From positions 156,786 through 220,785 of the forward strand of contig NZ_RDQM01000004.1 in assembly GCF_003703475.1 (NCBI RefSeq): a DNA stretch of 64,000 nucleotides, in the 5' to 3' direction. The number at the start of each line of letters is the position of its first letter. Position 1 is the stretch's first letter. Below, piece by piece: positions 17,705-27,032 of this stretch. The position numbers and the translations under genes are program-made. The DNA is from Allofranklinella schreckenbergeri. GTDB lineage: Bacteria > Pseudomonadota > Gammaproteobacteria > Burkholderiales > Burkholderiaceae_C. The notes below the pieces were generated by a model. It ran no database searches. It saw only the letters and a list, made by a program, of their open reading frames with translations, and was not told where the DNA came from.

Positions 17705-18445
17705 ATGCACCACCCCAAGCCACGCCACACCCGACGCCACTTCAGCGCGCAACTGCTGGGCCTATTGAGCCTCTGCACGCTGGGCCTGCCCCATCTTGCG
17801 CAAGCGCAAGAACAACCGGCCGCGCTCGCCCCTGCACCCACCGCTGCACCCGCGCGCCTGCTGATCGTGGGCGACTCCATCAGCGCCGAATACGGCCTCG
17901 CCCGCGGCCAAGGCTGGGTGGCCTTGCTGGAGCAACGCCTGCAAACCCAGGGCCTGCCCGTAACCCTCGTCAACGCCAGCATCAGCGGCGAAACCACTTC
18001 CGGCGCACGTGCGCGCCTGCCCGCCCTGCTCAAAGCCCACCAGCCGCGTTACGTCGTGATCGAACTGGGCGGCAACGACGCCCTGCGCGGCCTGCCCCTG
18101 CCCCACACGCGTGACAACCTGCGCGCCATGATCGACGCCGCCCACGCCGCCAGCGCCCGCACCCTGCTGCTGGGCATCCAGGTGCCGCCCAACTACGGCG
18201 CGCAATACAGCCGCGACTTCGCCGCCGTCTTCACCCAGGCGGCCGAGCAAAGCGGCGCCGCCCTGGTGCCGTTCATGCTCGAAGCCATCTCCGCCCCTGA
18301 TGACGTGCAAACCTATTTCCAGCCCGACCGCATTCACCCCAACGCCGCCGCCCAGCCGCTGATCCTCGACACCGTCTGGCCCGCCGTGCTTGCATTGCTG
18401 ACCGCGCCCCAATCCCAGCCTGCCCAAAATCACCAATCAAAATAA
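17705..18445 (+). CDS. tesA: TesA-like SGNH/GDSL esterase
   Basis: A 246-residue exported lipase/thioesterase of the SGNH hydrolase superfamily. A signal peptide ends near LAQAQE (residue 35). Block I GDSIS holds the nucleophile Ser58, block III is GGND, and the Asp/His pair lies in DRIHPN. E. coli TesA acts as acyl-CoA thioesterase, lysophospholipase and protease I. The last four residues (HQSK) and the stop codon are encoded by repeat copy 5, so the native C-terminus appears to have been altered by that element. Confidence 0.88.
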   Translation: MHHPKPRHTRRHFSAQLLGLLSLCTLGLPHLAQAQEQPAALAPAPTAAPARLLIVGDSISAEYGLARGQGWVALLEQRLQTQGLPVTLVNASISGETTSGARARLPALLKAHQPRYVVIELGGNDALRGLPLPHTRDNLRAMIDAAHAASARTLLLGIQVPPNYGAQYSRDFAAVFTQAAEQSGAALVPFMLEAISAPDDVQTYFQPDRIHPNAAAQPLILDTVWPAVLALLTAPQSQPAQNHQSK

Positions 18446-18508
18446 AATCAACTTTATACCCATCATGCCAAAACAAGGCAATTTTATTTCCTTTTGATTA
18501 ATAAAAAT
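18432..18508 (+). repeat. Dispersed palindromic intergenic element, copy 5
   Basis: Arms ACCAATCAAAATAAAAT and ATTTCCTTTTGATTAA flank the core CATCATGCCAAAACA (forward). It overlaps the last codons of tesA and abuts the stop codon of the convergent nitroreductase gene at 18509, so it fills the entire gap between the two genes. Confidence 0.88.
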
Positions 18509-19495
18509 TCACCCACCAGAGTCAACCTCCAGCATCACCGCCTGCACTGGCCGACGCAAAGCATGCGGCAGCGGCTTGCCATAACCGATGCGCAGCAGGA
18601 TTTGCGCAAACGATGCGTTATTGAGCCATTGCGCGCGCAATACACTTTGCAATGCAGGCACCTCGCAGGGCTGATTCAAATATGCATGCGCAATCCCCGC
18701 TTGTGTCAATTGCAATAAAAACCGCTGCAAAACACGCCCTGTTTCAATCCAGGAAACCAGGTGATTGCCCACGCTGGAAATCAATACCAAATGCGATGAG
18801 GAATCGATTTTTCGCCGGTCTGTGGCATTTTGCTTTTTCTCATTGAGCATCCCTTTCACAATAGGCCGCACCAGCCACGCAGGCAAACTGGGCGCGCCCA
18901 AAGCCGCATAACTCAAACCATCGCGCGTGCGCTGGGCATGCGCGCGGTTGAAACGAATCCATGCCAGCAACTCCGCTTTGAATGCCGGATCATTCATTTG
19001 CGCAGCATTGCCCTGCATTACGCATTGGGCCAGGGCCTCGAACTCCCGGCTTGCCCGTGGCCAGAGGTGAATGCGATGGGCATGGTCGTTTTCGAAATCG
19101 CGCAAAATATGCGCCAGCACATTTTCGGCAATGCTTTTTCCAGAATAAATACCGCGATTGGTTTGGCGACGGGCAATACCCTCAAAAAGGGGATGGGCTT
19201 TTATATTCGCATCCTGAATCAATTCGATGGCAATTTGACCAGATGCAGAAACCCTGACGTTGGTGCGATATTTCCGCTCCGATGCGGCCAAACACAGATT
19301 TTCTACAGCGCACCCCAAGCTGATAAACAATTCACGGTTATCGCCATCCACTACAGGCAAACGCCTTGAAAAATCGGGGCAAATTGTGATTTCGCCCTTT
19401 TTCACCATAAAAATCCACGGCTGCGTATTGTGGCCAGAGGGCGCCAACGTGGCATTTTCAATCATGAAAAAACTGTCGGCATGCCAGTTTTGCAT
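18509..19495 (-). CDS. Acg-type nitroreductase-family protein
   Basis: A 328-residue protein with a duplicated nitroreductase-like fold, as in the mycobacterial Acg family. The flavin-binding segment LAPSGHNTQPWIF is at residues 17-29, and the C-terminal half contains LVLISSVGNHLVSWIETGRV and LLRIGYGKPLPHALRRPV. Acg proteins bind or sequester FMN; enzymatic activity is uncertain. The ATG at 19495 is chosen because GGAG sits nine bases upstream. Upstream in-frame Mets (19525, 19579) lead toward the IS remnant. GC content is visibly lower than the flanking genes, hinting at transfer. It is divergent from lpxC. Confidence 0.78.
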   Translation of the reverse strand: MQNWHADSFFMIENATLAPSGHNTQPWIFMVKKGEITICPDFSRRLPVVDGDNRELFISLGCAVENLCLAASERKYRTNVRVSASGQIAIELIQDANIKAHPLFEGIARRQTNRGIYSGKSIAENVLAHILRDFENDHAHRIHLWPRASREFEALAQCVMQGNAAQMNDPAFKAELLAWIRFNRAHAQRTRDGLSYAALGAPSLPAWLVRPIVKGMLNEKKQNATDRRKIDSSSHLVLISSVGNHLVSWIETGRVLQRFLLQLTQAGIAHAYLNQPCEVPALQSVLRAQWLNNASFAQILLRIGYGKPLPHALRRPVQAVMLEVDSGG

Positions 19496-19561
19496 ATACA
19501 CAATCTCCGTTTTGATGGCATTCATGCAGTTGCAGGGCCACAAGCCTGTTTGCATGGGCAA

Positions 19562-19586
19562 GCGCAAAGTGCATAACACGCTCTAG
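19562..19586 (+). mobile_element. Remnant of an IS terminus directly upstream of lpxC
   Basis: The 25 bases here match, in reverse complement, the end of the IS5-like element at 63874-63898 at 23 of 25 positions; the outer 15 bases (CTAGAGCGTGTTATG) are identical. No transposase reading frame adjoins it, so it is a residual terminal repeat or a solo end. It stops 11 bases before the lpxC start codon. Confidence 0.75.
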
Positions 19587-19597
19587 AATGCACGCCC

Positions 19598-20521
19598 ATG
19601 CTAGCCCAGAGAACCATTCGCACTCTCAATCAAGCCACCGGTGTTGGCTTGCACAGCGGCCGCCGCGTTGATTTGACCTTGCGGCCAGCGCCTGTCAATA
19701 CAGGCATTGTTTTCACCCGCGTCGATTTGCCCCAGCCGCAGCCTGTGCGCGTCAGCGCCGATGCGGTGTTTGATACGCGCATGGCCTCCACGATTGGCAG
19801 CGAGCTGGCGCGCATCAGCACGATTGAACACATCATGTCCGCCTGCGCGGGGCTGGGCATCGATAACCTGTACATCGATTTGACGGCAGAGGAAGTGCCC
19901 ATTTTCGATGGCTCGTCAGCGCCTTTTGTCTATCTGCTCCAGCAAGCGGGCATTGAGGTGCAAAGCGCGGCGCGGCGCTTTGTGCGCGTGACCAAGCCGG
20001 TGCAGGTGCGCGTGGATGGCATGGGGCAGTCCAAATGGGCGAGGCTGGAGCCTTACAACGGGTTCAAGCTGGATTTTGAAATCGACTTCAGCCACCCGGC
20101 GGTGGATTTGACGGGGCAAAGTGTGTGCTTCGACATGGGCCGGGGGCACTACGTCAAGGAAATCGCGCGCGCGCGCACTTTCGGTTTTACGCGCGATGTG
20201 GAGGCGCTGCGCGCCAATGGGCTGGCTTTGGGCGGCGGTTTGGATAACGCCATCGTGATGGACGATTACAAAATCCTCAACGAAGGCGGGCTGCGCTACG
20301 ACGATGAGTTTGCGCGGCACAAGATTCTGGATGCCATTGGCGATTTGTATATCCTGGGCAGCCCGCTGCTGGCCGCCTATAGCGCGTACCGCTCGGGCCA
20401 CGCGATGAACAATGAGCTGCTGCGCGCGCTGCTGGCGCAGCCCGACGCCTGGGAGGTGGCGACGTTTGATGACGAGCAACAAGCGCCCGAGGGTTTCAGG
20501 GCTGGCGCGCTGGCGTATTGA
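19598..20521 (+). CDS. lpxC: UDP-3-O-acyl-N-acetylglucosamine deacetylase
   Basis: This zinc hydrolase catalyses the committed step of lipid A synthesis. The 307-residue product has the family N-terminus [18 protein letters not shown] and the zinc/catalytic residues His78 (STIEHIM), His241 and Asp245 ([11 protein letters not shown]), and His268 ([10 protein letters not shown]). In many proteobacteria lpxC follows ftsZ in the same direction. Here it faces ftsZ on the opposite strand, and an IS remnant lies 11 bases upstream of its ATG. No good Shine-Dalgarno is visible; TAGAAT at 19584-19589 could be a -10 box giving an almost leaderless message. Confidence 0.97.
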   Translation: MLAQRTIRTLNQATGVGLHSGRRVDLTLRPAPVNTGIVFTRVDLPQPQPVRVSADAVFDTRMASTIGSELARISTIEHIMSACAGLGIDNLYIDLTAEEVPIFDGSSAPFVYLLQQAGIEVQSAARRFVRVTKPVQVRVDGMGQSKWARLEPYNGFKLDFEIDFSHPAVDLTGQSVCFDMGRGHYVKEIARARTFGFTRDVEALRANGLALGGGLDNAIVMDDYKILNEGGLRYDDEFARHKILDAIGDLYILGSPLLAAYSAYRSGHAMNNELLRALLAQPDAWEVATFDDEQQAPEGFRAGALAY

Positions 20522-20570
20522 GAACGGCGAGAACGGGCGGGGGCAGGCTTTTCAAACCAGCTTTCCAATC

Positions 20571-20606
20571 AAAAAGCGCATCGGCTTAGCCGATGCGCTT
20601 TTTTTT
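20571..20606 (+). terminator. Intrinsic terminator after lpxC
   Basis: Stem AAAAAGCGCATCGGC / GCCGATGCGCTTTTTT with a short TTA loop and a T8 run. Confidence 0.92.
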
Positions 20607-20703
20607 ACACCACTCAAATCATAAGAAAAGCCAACGCATAGCTGGCTTGCCATGGCAGGGGGACTTTGTTTCCTGATGATCTACACTCCAAAGAAAATAG
20701 AAG

Positions 20704-20776
20704 TGCAGATCAAGAGAAAACCAAAAATCCGCCCATCAAGCCTAAAACACTTTGTTTTATTTCTTATTGATTTGCA
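20704..20776 (+). repeat. Dispersed palindromic intergenic element, copy 14 (diverged)
   Basis: Left arm TGCAGATCAAGAGAAAA and right arm TTTTATTTCTTATTGATTTG match the family; the core CATCAAGCCTAAAACA is in forward orientation with changes. It lies between convergent lpxC and ftsZ. A separate hairpin (GATCTACACT / AGTGCAGATC) overlaps its left edge. Confidence 0.7.
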
Positions 20777-20810
20777 CATCAGCCCTAACCCCCCATCAGG
20801 GCTGATGTGC
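20774..20810 (-). terminator. Strong hairpin at the end of the dcw cluster
   Basis: A perfect 13-bp stem GCACATCAGCCCT / AGGGCTGATGTGC with an 11-nt loop lies 17 bases after the ftsZ stop on the minus strand. No long U tract follows directly, so it may act together with repeat copy 14. Confidence 0.65.
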
Positions 20811-20827
20811 TGCACGTTGGCCGATGC

Positions 20828-22042
20828 TCAATCGGCTTGTTTGCGCAGGAAGGCGGGGATTTCCACTTCTTCCATGCCGCCGGAGGACATGGCATCCACG
20901 CGCGCCGAAGCGCCATCGCTGCGGGGGCTGCGCCAGGTCGTGGGCACGGCCAGGTTTTCATAGCGCGGATTGCTGCGGCCAGCGGGCGCTGTGCCGCCGC
21001 GACCACCGCCGTGCAAGGGCAGGTTGTCGGTGCCGGTGCGGGGGCTGACCATCGTGATGTTGGAGCGGCGAGCGTTGGGGTCGGACAGGCCGGTGGCCAC
21101 CACCGTCACGCGCAATTCGTCGCCCAGGCTGTCGTCGTAAGCTGCGCCGAAGATGACGTTGACATCGCCGCTGGCGTAAGCATTGACGGTGCTGACGGCC
21201 TGCTTGGATTCGGAGAGCTTGAGGCTGCCGCGCGCGGCGGTGACGAGCACCAGCATGCCTTTGGCGCCCGAGAGATCCACGCCTTCGAGCAGCGGGCAGG
21301 CGATGGCCTGCTCGGCGGCGATGCGGGCGCGATCCGGGCCGGAGGCGCTGGCCGTGCCCATCATGGCCTTGCCTGGCTCGCCCATGATGGTCTTCACGTC
21401 GGCGAAGTCCACGTTGATGAGGCCATACTCATTGATGATTTCGGCAATGCCACCCACTGCATTGCGCAGCACGTCGTTGATTTTGGCGAAGGCCTCTTCC
21501 TGGGTGATGTCGTCGCCATAGACGGTGAGGAGCTTTTCGTTGAGCACAACGATGAGCGAATCGACATTGCTCTCCAGCTCATCCAGACCCGCTTCGGCAT
21601 TTTTCATGCGGCGCGCCTGCTCCCACTCGAAAGGCTTGGTCACCACACCCACAGTCAGCACACCCATGCTTTTGGCAATGCGCGCAATCACGGGGGCCGC
21701 GCCAGTGCCAGTGCCACCGCCCATGCCGGCGGTGATGAACAACATGTGCGCGCCTTCAATGGCCTTGCGGATTTCGTGCTCAGCCATCTCGGCCGCTTCA
21801 CGGCCATGCTCGGGTTTGCCGCCCGCGCCCAGGCCATTGGCGCCCAGTTGGATGATGCGATCGGCCGGGATGCGCGCCAGCGCTTGCGCATCGGTGTTGG
21901 CGCAGATGTACTCCACGCCCTCCACGCGCTGCTCAATCATGTGATTGACGGCGTTGCCGCCGCCGCCGCCAACGCCGAACACCTTGATGCAAGTGCCTTG
22001 GCCGAAAGTGTCGTTATCCAACATATCGATGTTGATGCTCAT
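20828..22042 (-). CDS. ftsZ: Cell division protein FtsZ
   Basis: The tubulin-like GTPase that forms the division ring. The 404-residue product has the GTP-binding signature GGGTGTG at residues 108-114, the T7 loop NVDFADVKTIM, a variable Gly/Arg-rich linker, and the conserved C-terminal peptide EIPAFLRKQAD for FtsA and ZipA binding. AAGGAGC lies seven bases upstream of the ATG. It is the last gene of the dcw cluster, 233 bases after ftsA. Confidence 0.98.
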   Translation of the reverse strand: MSINIDMLDNDTFGQGTCIKVFGVGGGGGNAVNHMIEQRVEGVEYICANTDAQALARIPADRIIQLGANGLGAGGKPEHGREAAEMAEHEIRKAIEGAHMLFITAGMGGGTGTGAAPVIARIAKSMGVLTVGVVTKPFEWEQARRMKNAEAGLDELESNVDSLIVVLNEKLLTVYGDDITQEEAFAKINDVLRNAVGGIAEIINEYGLINVDFADVKTIMGEPGKAMMGTASASGPDRARIAAEQAIACPLLEGVDLSGAKGMLVLVTAARGSLKLSESKQAVSTVNAYASGDVNVIFGAAYDDSLGDELRVTVVATGLSDPNARRSNITMVSPRTGTDNLPLHGGGRGGTAPAGRSNPRYENLAVPTTWRSPRSDGASARVDAMSSGGMEEVEIPAFLRKQAD

Positions 22043-22077
22043 GTTAGTGCTCCTTATGAACAGAGGGGTGGTGGGTA

Positions 22078-22272
22078 TTAGTGAAACTGAAAGTTGCGGC
22101 CAAGCCCAAGGGCGAGACTGAAAAAGCCAGCATGCGCCCTGCCGCTCGATAGCGGCCCGGGCGCGAGCGGCATTCGCCAGCGCACGAGGTTTTGGGCGAG
22201 CCAGCGAAACGATGGACTGGAGCGGCTATGACCACGCTCGCAGTGGGCGGGGAACAGGCGGCTGCGCGACAT
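22078..22272 (-). CDS. Possible small ORF between ftsA and ftsZ
   Basis: A 64-codon frame starts three bases after the ftsA stop and ends 35 bases before ftsZ. The product is Arg/Ser-rich with no recognisable domain and no convincing Shine-Dalgarno of its own, though it could be translated by re-initiation from ftsA. The region also holds a perfect hairpin GCCGCT/AGCGGC at 22140-22155 and probably a promoter for ftsZ, so the frame may be accidental. Confidence 0.25.
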   Translation of the reverse strand: MSRSRLFPAHCERGHSRSSPSFRWLAQNLVRWRMPLAPGPLSSGRAHAGFFSLALGLGRNFQFH

Positions 22273-22275
22273 GGC

Positions 22276-23505
22276 TTAGAAGTTCCCTACGATGAAGTCG
22301 CGGATGCGCGCAAAGACGTTTTTCACTGGGCTGCTTTTGCTGGTCACGCGGTAACCGCGCGAGCGCTCCAGGCGGGCTTCTTCCAGCAATCCCATGACGG
22401 TGGCGGCATGCGGCTGATCCACCATTTCCGCCAGCGGCCCTTGGTAATGCGGCGCGCCCCGGCGCACGGGTTTGAGGAAGATGTCCTCGCCCAGCTCGAC
22501 CATGCCAGGCATGAGCGAAGAACCGCCTGTCAGCACCACGCCCGAGGAGAGGATTTCCTCATAGCCCGACTCGCTGATGACTTGCTGCACCAGCGAGAAG
22601 ATTTCCTCCACGCGCGGCTCAATCACTCCTGCCAGGGCTTGCTTGTTGATCAGGCGCGGGCCGCGGTCGCCCAGCCCGGGGACTTCAACCTGCGCATCAG
22701 GATCGGCCAGCATGGCTTTGGCGCAACCGTTTTCGATCTTGATGTCCTCCGCATCCTTGGTCGGGGTGCGCAGCGCCATGGCGATGTCGCTGGTGATGAG
22801 ATCGCCTGCAATGGGGATGACCGCGGTATGGCGAATCGCCCCGCCGGAGAAGATGGCCACATCCGTCGTGCCCGCGCCGATATCGACCAGCACCACGCCC
22901 AGCTCACGCTCGTCATCGGTGAGCACGGAGAGGCTGGAGGCCAGCGGGTTGAGCGCCAGTTGCTCCACCTCCAGGCCGCAGCGGCGCACGCATTTGATGA
23001 TGTTCTCGGCCGCGCTCTGCGCGCCCGTGACGATGTGCACGTGCGCCTCCAGCCGGATGCCGCTCATGCCGATAGGCTCTTTGACTTCCTGGTTATCGAT
23101 CTCGAACTCTTGCGAAGCCACCAGCAGCAGGCGCTGATCGGAGGGGATGTTGATGGTCTTGGCGGTATCCAGCACGTTGTTGATGTCCGCCTGCGAGACT
23201 TCCTTGCTCTTGATCGCCACCATGCCCCTGGAATTGAAGCTGCGGATATGGCTGCCCGTAATGCCGGTGTAAACGCTTTGGATCTTGCAATCGGCCATCA
23301 GCTCGGCCTCGCGCAGGGCCTGCTCGATGCTTTGCACCGTCGCCTCGATATTGACGACCACGCCGCGCTTCAGCCCATTGCTGGGGGAGGCGCCCAAGCC
23401 GGCGATGCGCAGCTGGCCATCCTCCTGCACTTCGGCCACGACGGCCATGACTTTGGCCGTGCCGATGTCCAGACCGACGATGACGTCCTTGTATTCCTTA
23501 GCCAT
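22276..23505 (-). CDS. ftsA: Cell division protein FtsA
   Basis: The actin-like ATPase that tethers FtsZ filaments to the membrane. The 409-residue product begins MAKEYKDVIVGLDIGTAK (phosphate-1 loop) and contains LVDIGAGTTDVAIF (phosphate-2) and LTGGSSLMPGM (adenosine motif). The amphipathic C-terminal helix near NVFARIRDFIVGNF is the membrane anchor. The ATG at 23505 is chosen because the upstream in-frame start (23523) is a TTG overlapping the ftsQ stop, while AAGGAC lies nine bases before this ATG. Confidence 0.97.
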   Translation of the reverse strand: MAKEYKDVIVGLDIGTAKVMAVVAEVQEDGQLRIAGLGASPSNGLKRGVVVNIEATVQSIEQALREAELMADCKIQSVYTGITGSHIRSFNSRGMVAIKSKEVSQADINNVLDTAKTINIPSDQRLLLVASQEFEIDNQEVKEPIGMSGIRLEAHVHIVTGAQSAAENIIKCVRRCGLEVEQLALNPLASSLSVLTDDERELGVVLVDIGAGTTDVAIFSGGAIRHTAVIPIAGDLITSDIAMALRTPTKDAEDIKIENGCAKAMLADPDAQVEVPGLGDRGPRLINKQALAGVIEPRVEEIFSLVQQVISESGYEEILSSGVVLTGGSSLMPGMVELGEDIFLKPVRRGAPHYQGPLAEMVDQPHAATVMGLLEEARLERSRGYRVTSKSSPVKNVFARIRDFIVGNF

Positions 23506-23519
23506 TGCCTTGTTGTCCT

Positions 23520-24518
23520 TCAAGGCCGGGCTGCCGCCCGGCCATCTGCTTTCTGATCTTTGACGTTGCCAGCCCGCACCGCACGCACGGGCTGACCAGC
23601 GGGTTGTTGCTTGGCGTTTGCAGGCGTTGCAGCTCTTGCCGCCGGCTTGGCCGTAGCCGGTTTAGCGGCAGTCGGCTTAGCTGCAACGGCCTTGACTGGC
23701 GCACGCACCGCGCCGCCTGGCGCCAGAGCCGCCTCATCGCCCACACGAGTCGCCACGCCACGCAAGCGAATGGCATAGCCATTGCGATGGCGCAAATCGG
23801 CATATTCCAGCGCCTGCTCTTTCAGCCCCAACGGGGCCAGCACCTGTGGCAGCGTCGCCCAGAAATCCTCCAACCGCGCGCCCACTTGCAACTGCTGGCC
23901 TGTGCCCAACTCGATATGAGCGCCATTGGCCAAAAACATCTGCCAACTGCCCCGTGGCGTGAGGTACAAGGCCACGGGTTGCATGTTCTGCTGAAGAGCA
24001 GCATGCTGCTGCATCTGCCCCAACAGGTAGTGGTACATCTCCAAAACGTGGCCCGATTGCTCACGCGGGCCAGCCAGGTTCGGCAAATTCAAGTGCTCGA
24101 CCTCTCCCCGGTTGGCCTCGAAAACCTCGCCATAGCGGTTCAGCATGGAGGATTCTTCCGGCCCATCCCAAAGCGCCACAGGCTCATGCTCTTGCAGGAA
24201 AACTTCCAGTGTGTTGGGAAAGCCCCTGCGTAACTCCGCCTCGCGCACCCAAGGCATTTGCTCAAAGGCCTTGCGCGCCTGCGCCAGCTCCAAAGTAAAC
24301 AGATTGCCGCGCAATTGGGACAACACATTGGCTTGCAGGCTTGCAGCACTGCTGTGCTGCGGGTTGCCATGGACCGTGACTTGTGTAATGGCAAACGCAG
24401 GGTTGCGCAGCAGCCAAAACACCAGCGCCACGCAAACGAGCGTGAACACGCCGAAAAACGCCAGCGAAGCGGTGGCGTTCATCAGACGGACGTCAACGGG
24501 TGGCATGGGGCGACTCAT
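23520..24518 (-). CDS. ftsQ: Cell division protein FtsQ with Ala/Lys/Pro-rich tail
   Basis: A bitopic divisome protein linking FtsL/FtsB to the early ring. The 332-residue product has a transmembrane helix (about residues 17-37), a POTRA domain (FAITQVTVHGN onward) and the FtsQ beta domain. After about residue 265 comes a low-complexity tail of Ala, Lys, Pro and Thr with repeated AAKP-type units, roughly 65 residues, which makes the protein longer than E. coli FtsQ (276). The tail is predicted to be periplasmic and positively charged, with possible affinity for peptidoglycan (inference). Confidence 0.93.
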   Translation of the reverse strand: MSRPMPPVDVRLMNATASLAFFGVFTLVCVALVFWLLRNPAFAITQVTVHGNPQHSSAASLQANVLSQLRGNLFTLELAQARKAFEQMPWVREAELRRGFPNTLEVFLQEHEPVALWDGPEESSMLNRYGEVFEANRGEVEHLNLPNLAGPREQSGHVLEMYHYLLGQMQQHAALQQNMQPVALYLTPRGSWQMFLANGAHIELGTGQQLQVGARLEDFWATLPQVLAPLGLKEQALEYADLRHRNGYAIRLRGVATRVGDEAALAPGGAVRAPVKAVAAKPTAAKPATAKPAARAATPANAKQQPAGQPVRAVRAGNVKDQKADGRAAARP

Positions 24519-24536
24519 GGCTGATGCGAAAAAGAG

Positions 24537-25568
24537 TTACAGCGCCTGAGCAGAGTGATCCCGCCCAGGCTGGGCATCACAGCGTGCCGCTGCCAGGATT
24601 TGCACACACAGCTCTTCATAGGACAGGCCCGCTGCACGCGCGGCCAATGGCACGAGCGAGTGGCTTGTCATACCTGGCGAGGTGTTGATTTCCAGCAGGA
24701 AGGGTTCGCCATCGCTGCGGCGCACCATGACATCTGCACGCGCCCAGCCTCGGCACCCCAGTGAGCGAAAGGCTTGCTCGCTCAAATGCCGGATGCGCTG
24801 CTCCAATTCAGCGGGCAAACCGCTAGGGCAGTGGTATTGGGTGGCCTCGCCAAAGTATTTGTTCTGGTAATCGTAGTTGCCGCCAGGCGCAACGATGCGC
24901 ACCACGGGCAACGCTTGCACGGCAGCCAAAGCCTCGCCTGAATCAGAACGGCGAACTTGCAGCAATGCACAAGTGGTTTCCTCACCGTCAATGAATTGCT
25001 CGCACAGCACTTCGTCGTCGTAGCGCGCAGCCAGCGCATAGGCTTGCGCGCACTGGGTCGCATCCATGACCTTGGTCAGGCCAATGGTTGACCCCTCACG
25101 CGCGGGCTTGACAATCATGGGCGCGCCCAAGTCTTGCAGGGCCTGGGCTACGCCCTGGGACGAATCCACCAATCGCCACGCAGGCGTGGGCAAGCCGTCG
25201 GCTTGCCACAAACGTTTAGTCAGCACTTTATCCATGGCCATTGCAGAGGCCATCACGCCTGGGCCGGTGTAAGGGATGTGCAGCAGCTCCAACATGCCTT
25301 GCAGCGTGCCATCTTCGCCGCCACGACCATGCAGGGCGATAAAGCATCGATCAAAGCCTTGCGTTTTCAAATCCCACAGCGGCTGTTCGGCGGTATCAAA
25401 GGCGTGGGCGTCAACGCCTCGCGAACGCAAAGCGGCCAGCACGCCTTGACCAGACATGAGCGAAACCTCACGCTCGGCAGACGTCCCGCCCATGAGAACG
25501 GCAACTTTACCCAGCGCCTTCCCGTCCACGGGGGCTGTTTGCAGGGGGGAGTGACTGTAGTGGCTCAT
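24537..25568 (-). CDS. ddlB: D-alanine--D-alanine ligase
   Basis: An ATP-grasp ligase that makes the D-Ala-D-Ala dipeptide for peptidoglycan. The 343-residue product has the N-terminal block [19 protein letters not shown], the central [15 protein letters not shown], and the Mg-binding [17 protein letters not shown]. Its ATG overlaps the murC stop by four bases (ATGA), so the two are probably translationally coupled. ftsQ follows after 18 bases. Confidence 0.97.
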   Translation of the reverse strand: MSHYSHSPLQTAPVDGKALGKVAVLMGGTSAEREVSLMSGQGVLAALRSRGVDAHAFDTAEQPLWDLKTQGFDRCFIALHGRGGEDGTLQGMLELLHIPYTGPGVMASAMAMDKVLTKRLWQADGLPTPAWRLVDSSQGVAQALQDLGAPMIVKPAREGSTIGLTKVMDATQCAQAYALAARYDDEVLCEQFIDGEETTCALLQVRRSDSGEALAAVQALPVVRIVAPGGNYDYQNKYFGEATQYHCPSGLPAELEQRIRHLSEQAFRSLGCRGWARADVMVRRSDGEPFLLEINTSPGMTSHSLVPLAARAAGLSYEELCVQILAAARCDAQPGRDHSAQAL

Positions 25569-27001
25569 ACGTCGATCTCTTCCAAATGGTTTTGCGCAGG
25601 CTTTAAGTGCTGTGCCCAGTCGTCGGCGGCAGCTCCGATATTGCCAGCCCCCATGTAGATAACGACGTCGCCATCCTCCAAAATGGCTTGGATGGCTGCG
25701 CCAAGCGCTTGCGCGTCTTCCACAAAAACAGGCTCTACCTGGCCAGCGACGCGCACAGCACGCGTAAGCGAACGGCCATCGGCAGCCACAATGGGGGCCT
25801 CTCCAGCGGCGTACACCTCGGTGAGGAACACGCGATCGGCGCGGCCGAGCACCCGCACGAAGTCTTCAAAACAATCGCGAGTGCGCGAATAACGGTGCGG
25901 CTGGAAAGCCACGATCAGACGCCGACCGGGGAAGGCGCCACGCGCCGCCGCCAAGGTGGCAGCCACCTCCGCTGGGTGGTGGCCATAGTCTTGAATCAGG
26001 CGAAAGCTCCCTGCCTTTGCAGGGCCTACAGCAAAATCGCCATATTGCTGGAAACGCCGCCCCACTCCCTGGAAGCTGGCCAGCCCTCGCTGAATGGCCG
26101 CATCATCGACATTCAACTCTGTCGCCACCGCAATCGCAGCCAGCGCATTGAGCACGTTGTGCGTCCCGGGCAAATTCAACTCAACGGGCAAATCCGGCAG
26201 GCTTACGCCATTACGGCGCTGAACGGTAAAGCACATACGCTCCCCCACCGCACGTACATCCACCGCGCGCACCTGCGCATCCTCTTGAAAGCCGTAGGTG
26301 GTCACAGCGTAGTTGATGCGCGGCACGATGGCGCGCGCGCCTGCATCCTCCGTGCAAAGCACCGCTGTGCCGTAAAAAGGCATGCGATGGAGAAAGTCGA
26401 TAAATGCTTGGCGCAAGCGATCTTCATCGTGCCCATAGGTCTCCATGTGATCCGGCTCAATATTGGTCACAACAGCCATGACGGGAGAGAGGTTGAGAAA
26501 GGATGCATCGGATTCATCCGCCTCGACCACGATGTAATCCCCTTTACCCAGGCGCGCATTCGCACCAGCGCTTTTCAGTCGCCCGCCAATGACGAAAGTG
26601 GGATCCAACCCTGCCGCTTCCAGCACGGTGGTAATGAGACTGGTGGTGGTGGTTTTGCCGTGGGTGCCAGCTACAGCGATCCCTTGGCGGGAGCGCATCA
26701 ACTCCGCCAGCATCATGGCGCGCGGCACAACGGGGATGCCACGCGCACGCGCAGCCGTGACCTCCGGGTTATCAGCCTTCACGGCCGTCGAAGTCACCAC
26801 CGCATCGGCTTGCTGCACATGGCCAGCATCGTGGCCGATAGAAATATGCATGCCCAACGAGGCCAGGCGCTGCACCACAGCGCCATCCTGCAAATCAGAG
26901 CCAGAGATGGTGTAGCCCTGGCCATGCAATACCTCGGCAATCGGACTCATGCCCGCGCCGCCAATGCCGACGAAGTGGATGTGGTGTATGGCGTGTTTCA
27001 T
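25565..27001 (-). CDS. murC: UDP-N-acetylmuramate--L-alanine ligase
   Basis: This enzyme adds the first amino acid, L-alanine, to UDP-MurNAc. The 478-residue product has the UDP-binding [18 protein letters not shown], the P-loop [12 protein letters not shown] and the [13 protein letters not shown] motif in the C-terminal domain. It starts 31 bases after murG, one of the few real gaps in the cluster, and overlaps ddlB by four bases. Confidence 0.98.
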   Translation of the reverse strand: MKHAIHHIHFVGIGGAGMSPIAEVLHGQGYTISGSDLQDGAVVQRLASLGMHISIGHDAGHVQQADAVVTSTAVKADNPEVTAARARGIPVVPRAMMLAELMRSRQGIAVAGTHGKTTTTSLITTVLEAAGLDPTFVIGGRLKSAGANARLGKGDYIVVEADESDASFLNLSPVMAVVTNIEPDHMETYGHDEDRLRQAFIDFLHRMPFYGTAVLCTEDAGARAIVPRINYAVTTYGFQEDAQVRAVDVRAVGERMCFTVQRRNGVSLPDLPVELNLPGTHNVLNALAAIAVATELNVDDAAIQRGLASFQGVGRRFQQYGDFAVGPAKAGSFRLIQDYGHHPAEVAATLAAARGAFPGRRLIVAFQPHRYSRTRDCFEDFVRVLGRADRVFLTEVYAAGEAPIVAADGRSLTRAVRVAGQVEPVFVEDAQALGAAIQAILEDGDVVIYMGAGNIGAAADDWAQHLKPAQNHLEEIDV

Positions 27002-27032
27002 ACGATCAAGCCTCTGTCTCGGTCTCTCAGCC

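Noticed and set aside
19260..19586. Plus-strand frame next to the IS remnant as a transposase fragment
   Set aside because: It is antisense to the nitroreductase gene and its C-terminus does not resemble the transposase tail at the right edge.
23506..23523. Upstream start of ftsA overlapping ftsQ
   Set aside because: The codon is TTG; the ATG at 23505 has AAGGAC at a good distance and gives the normal N-terminus.
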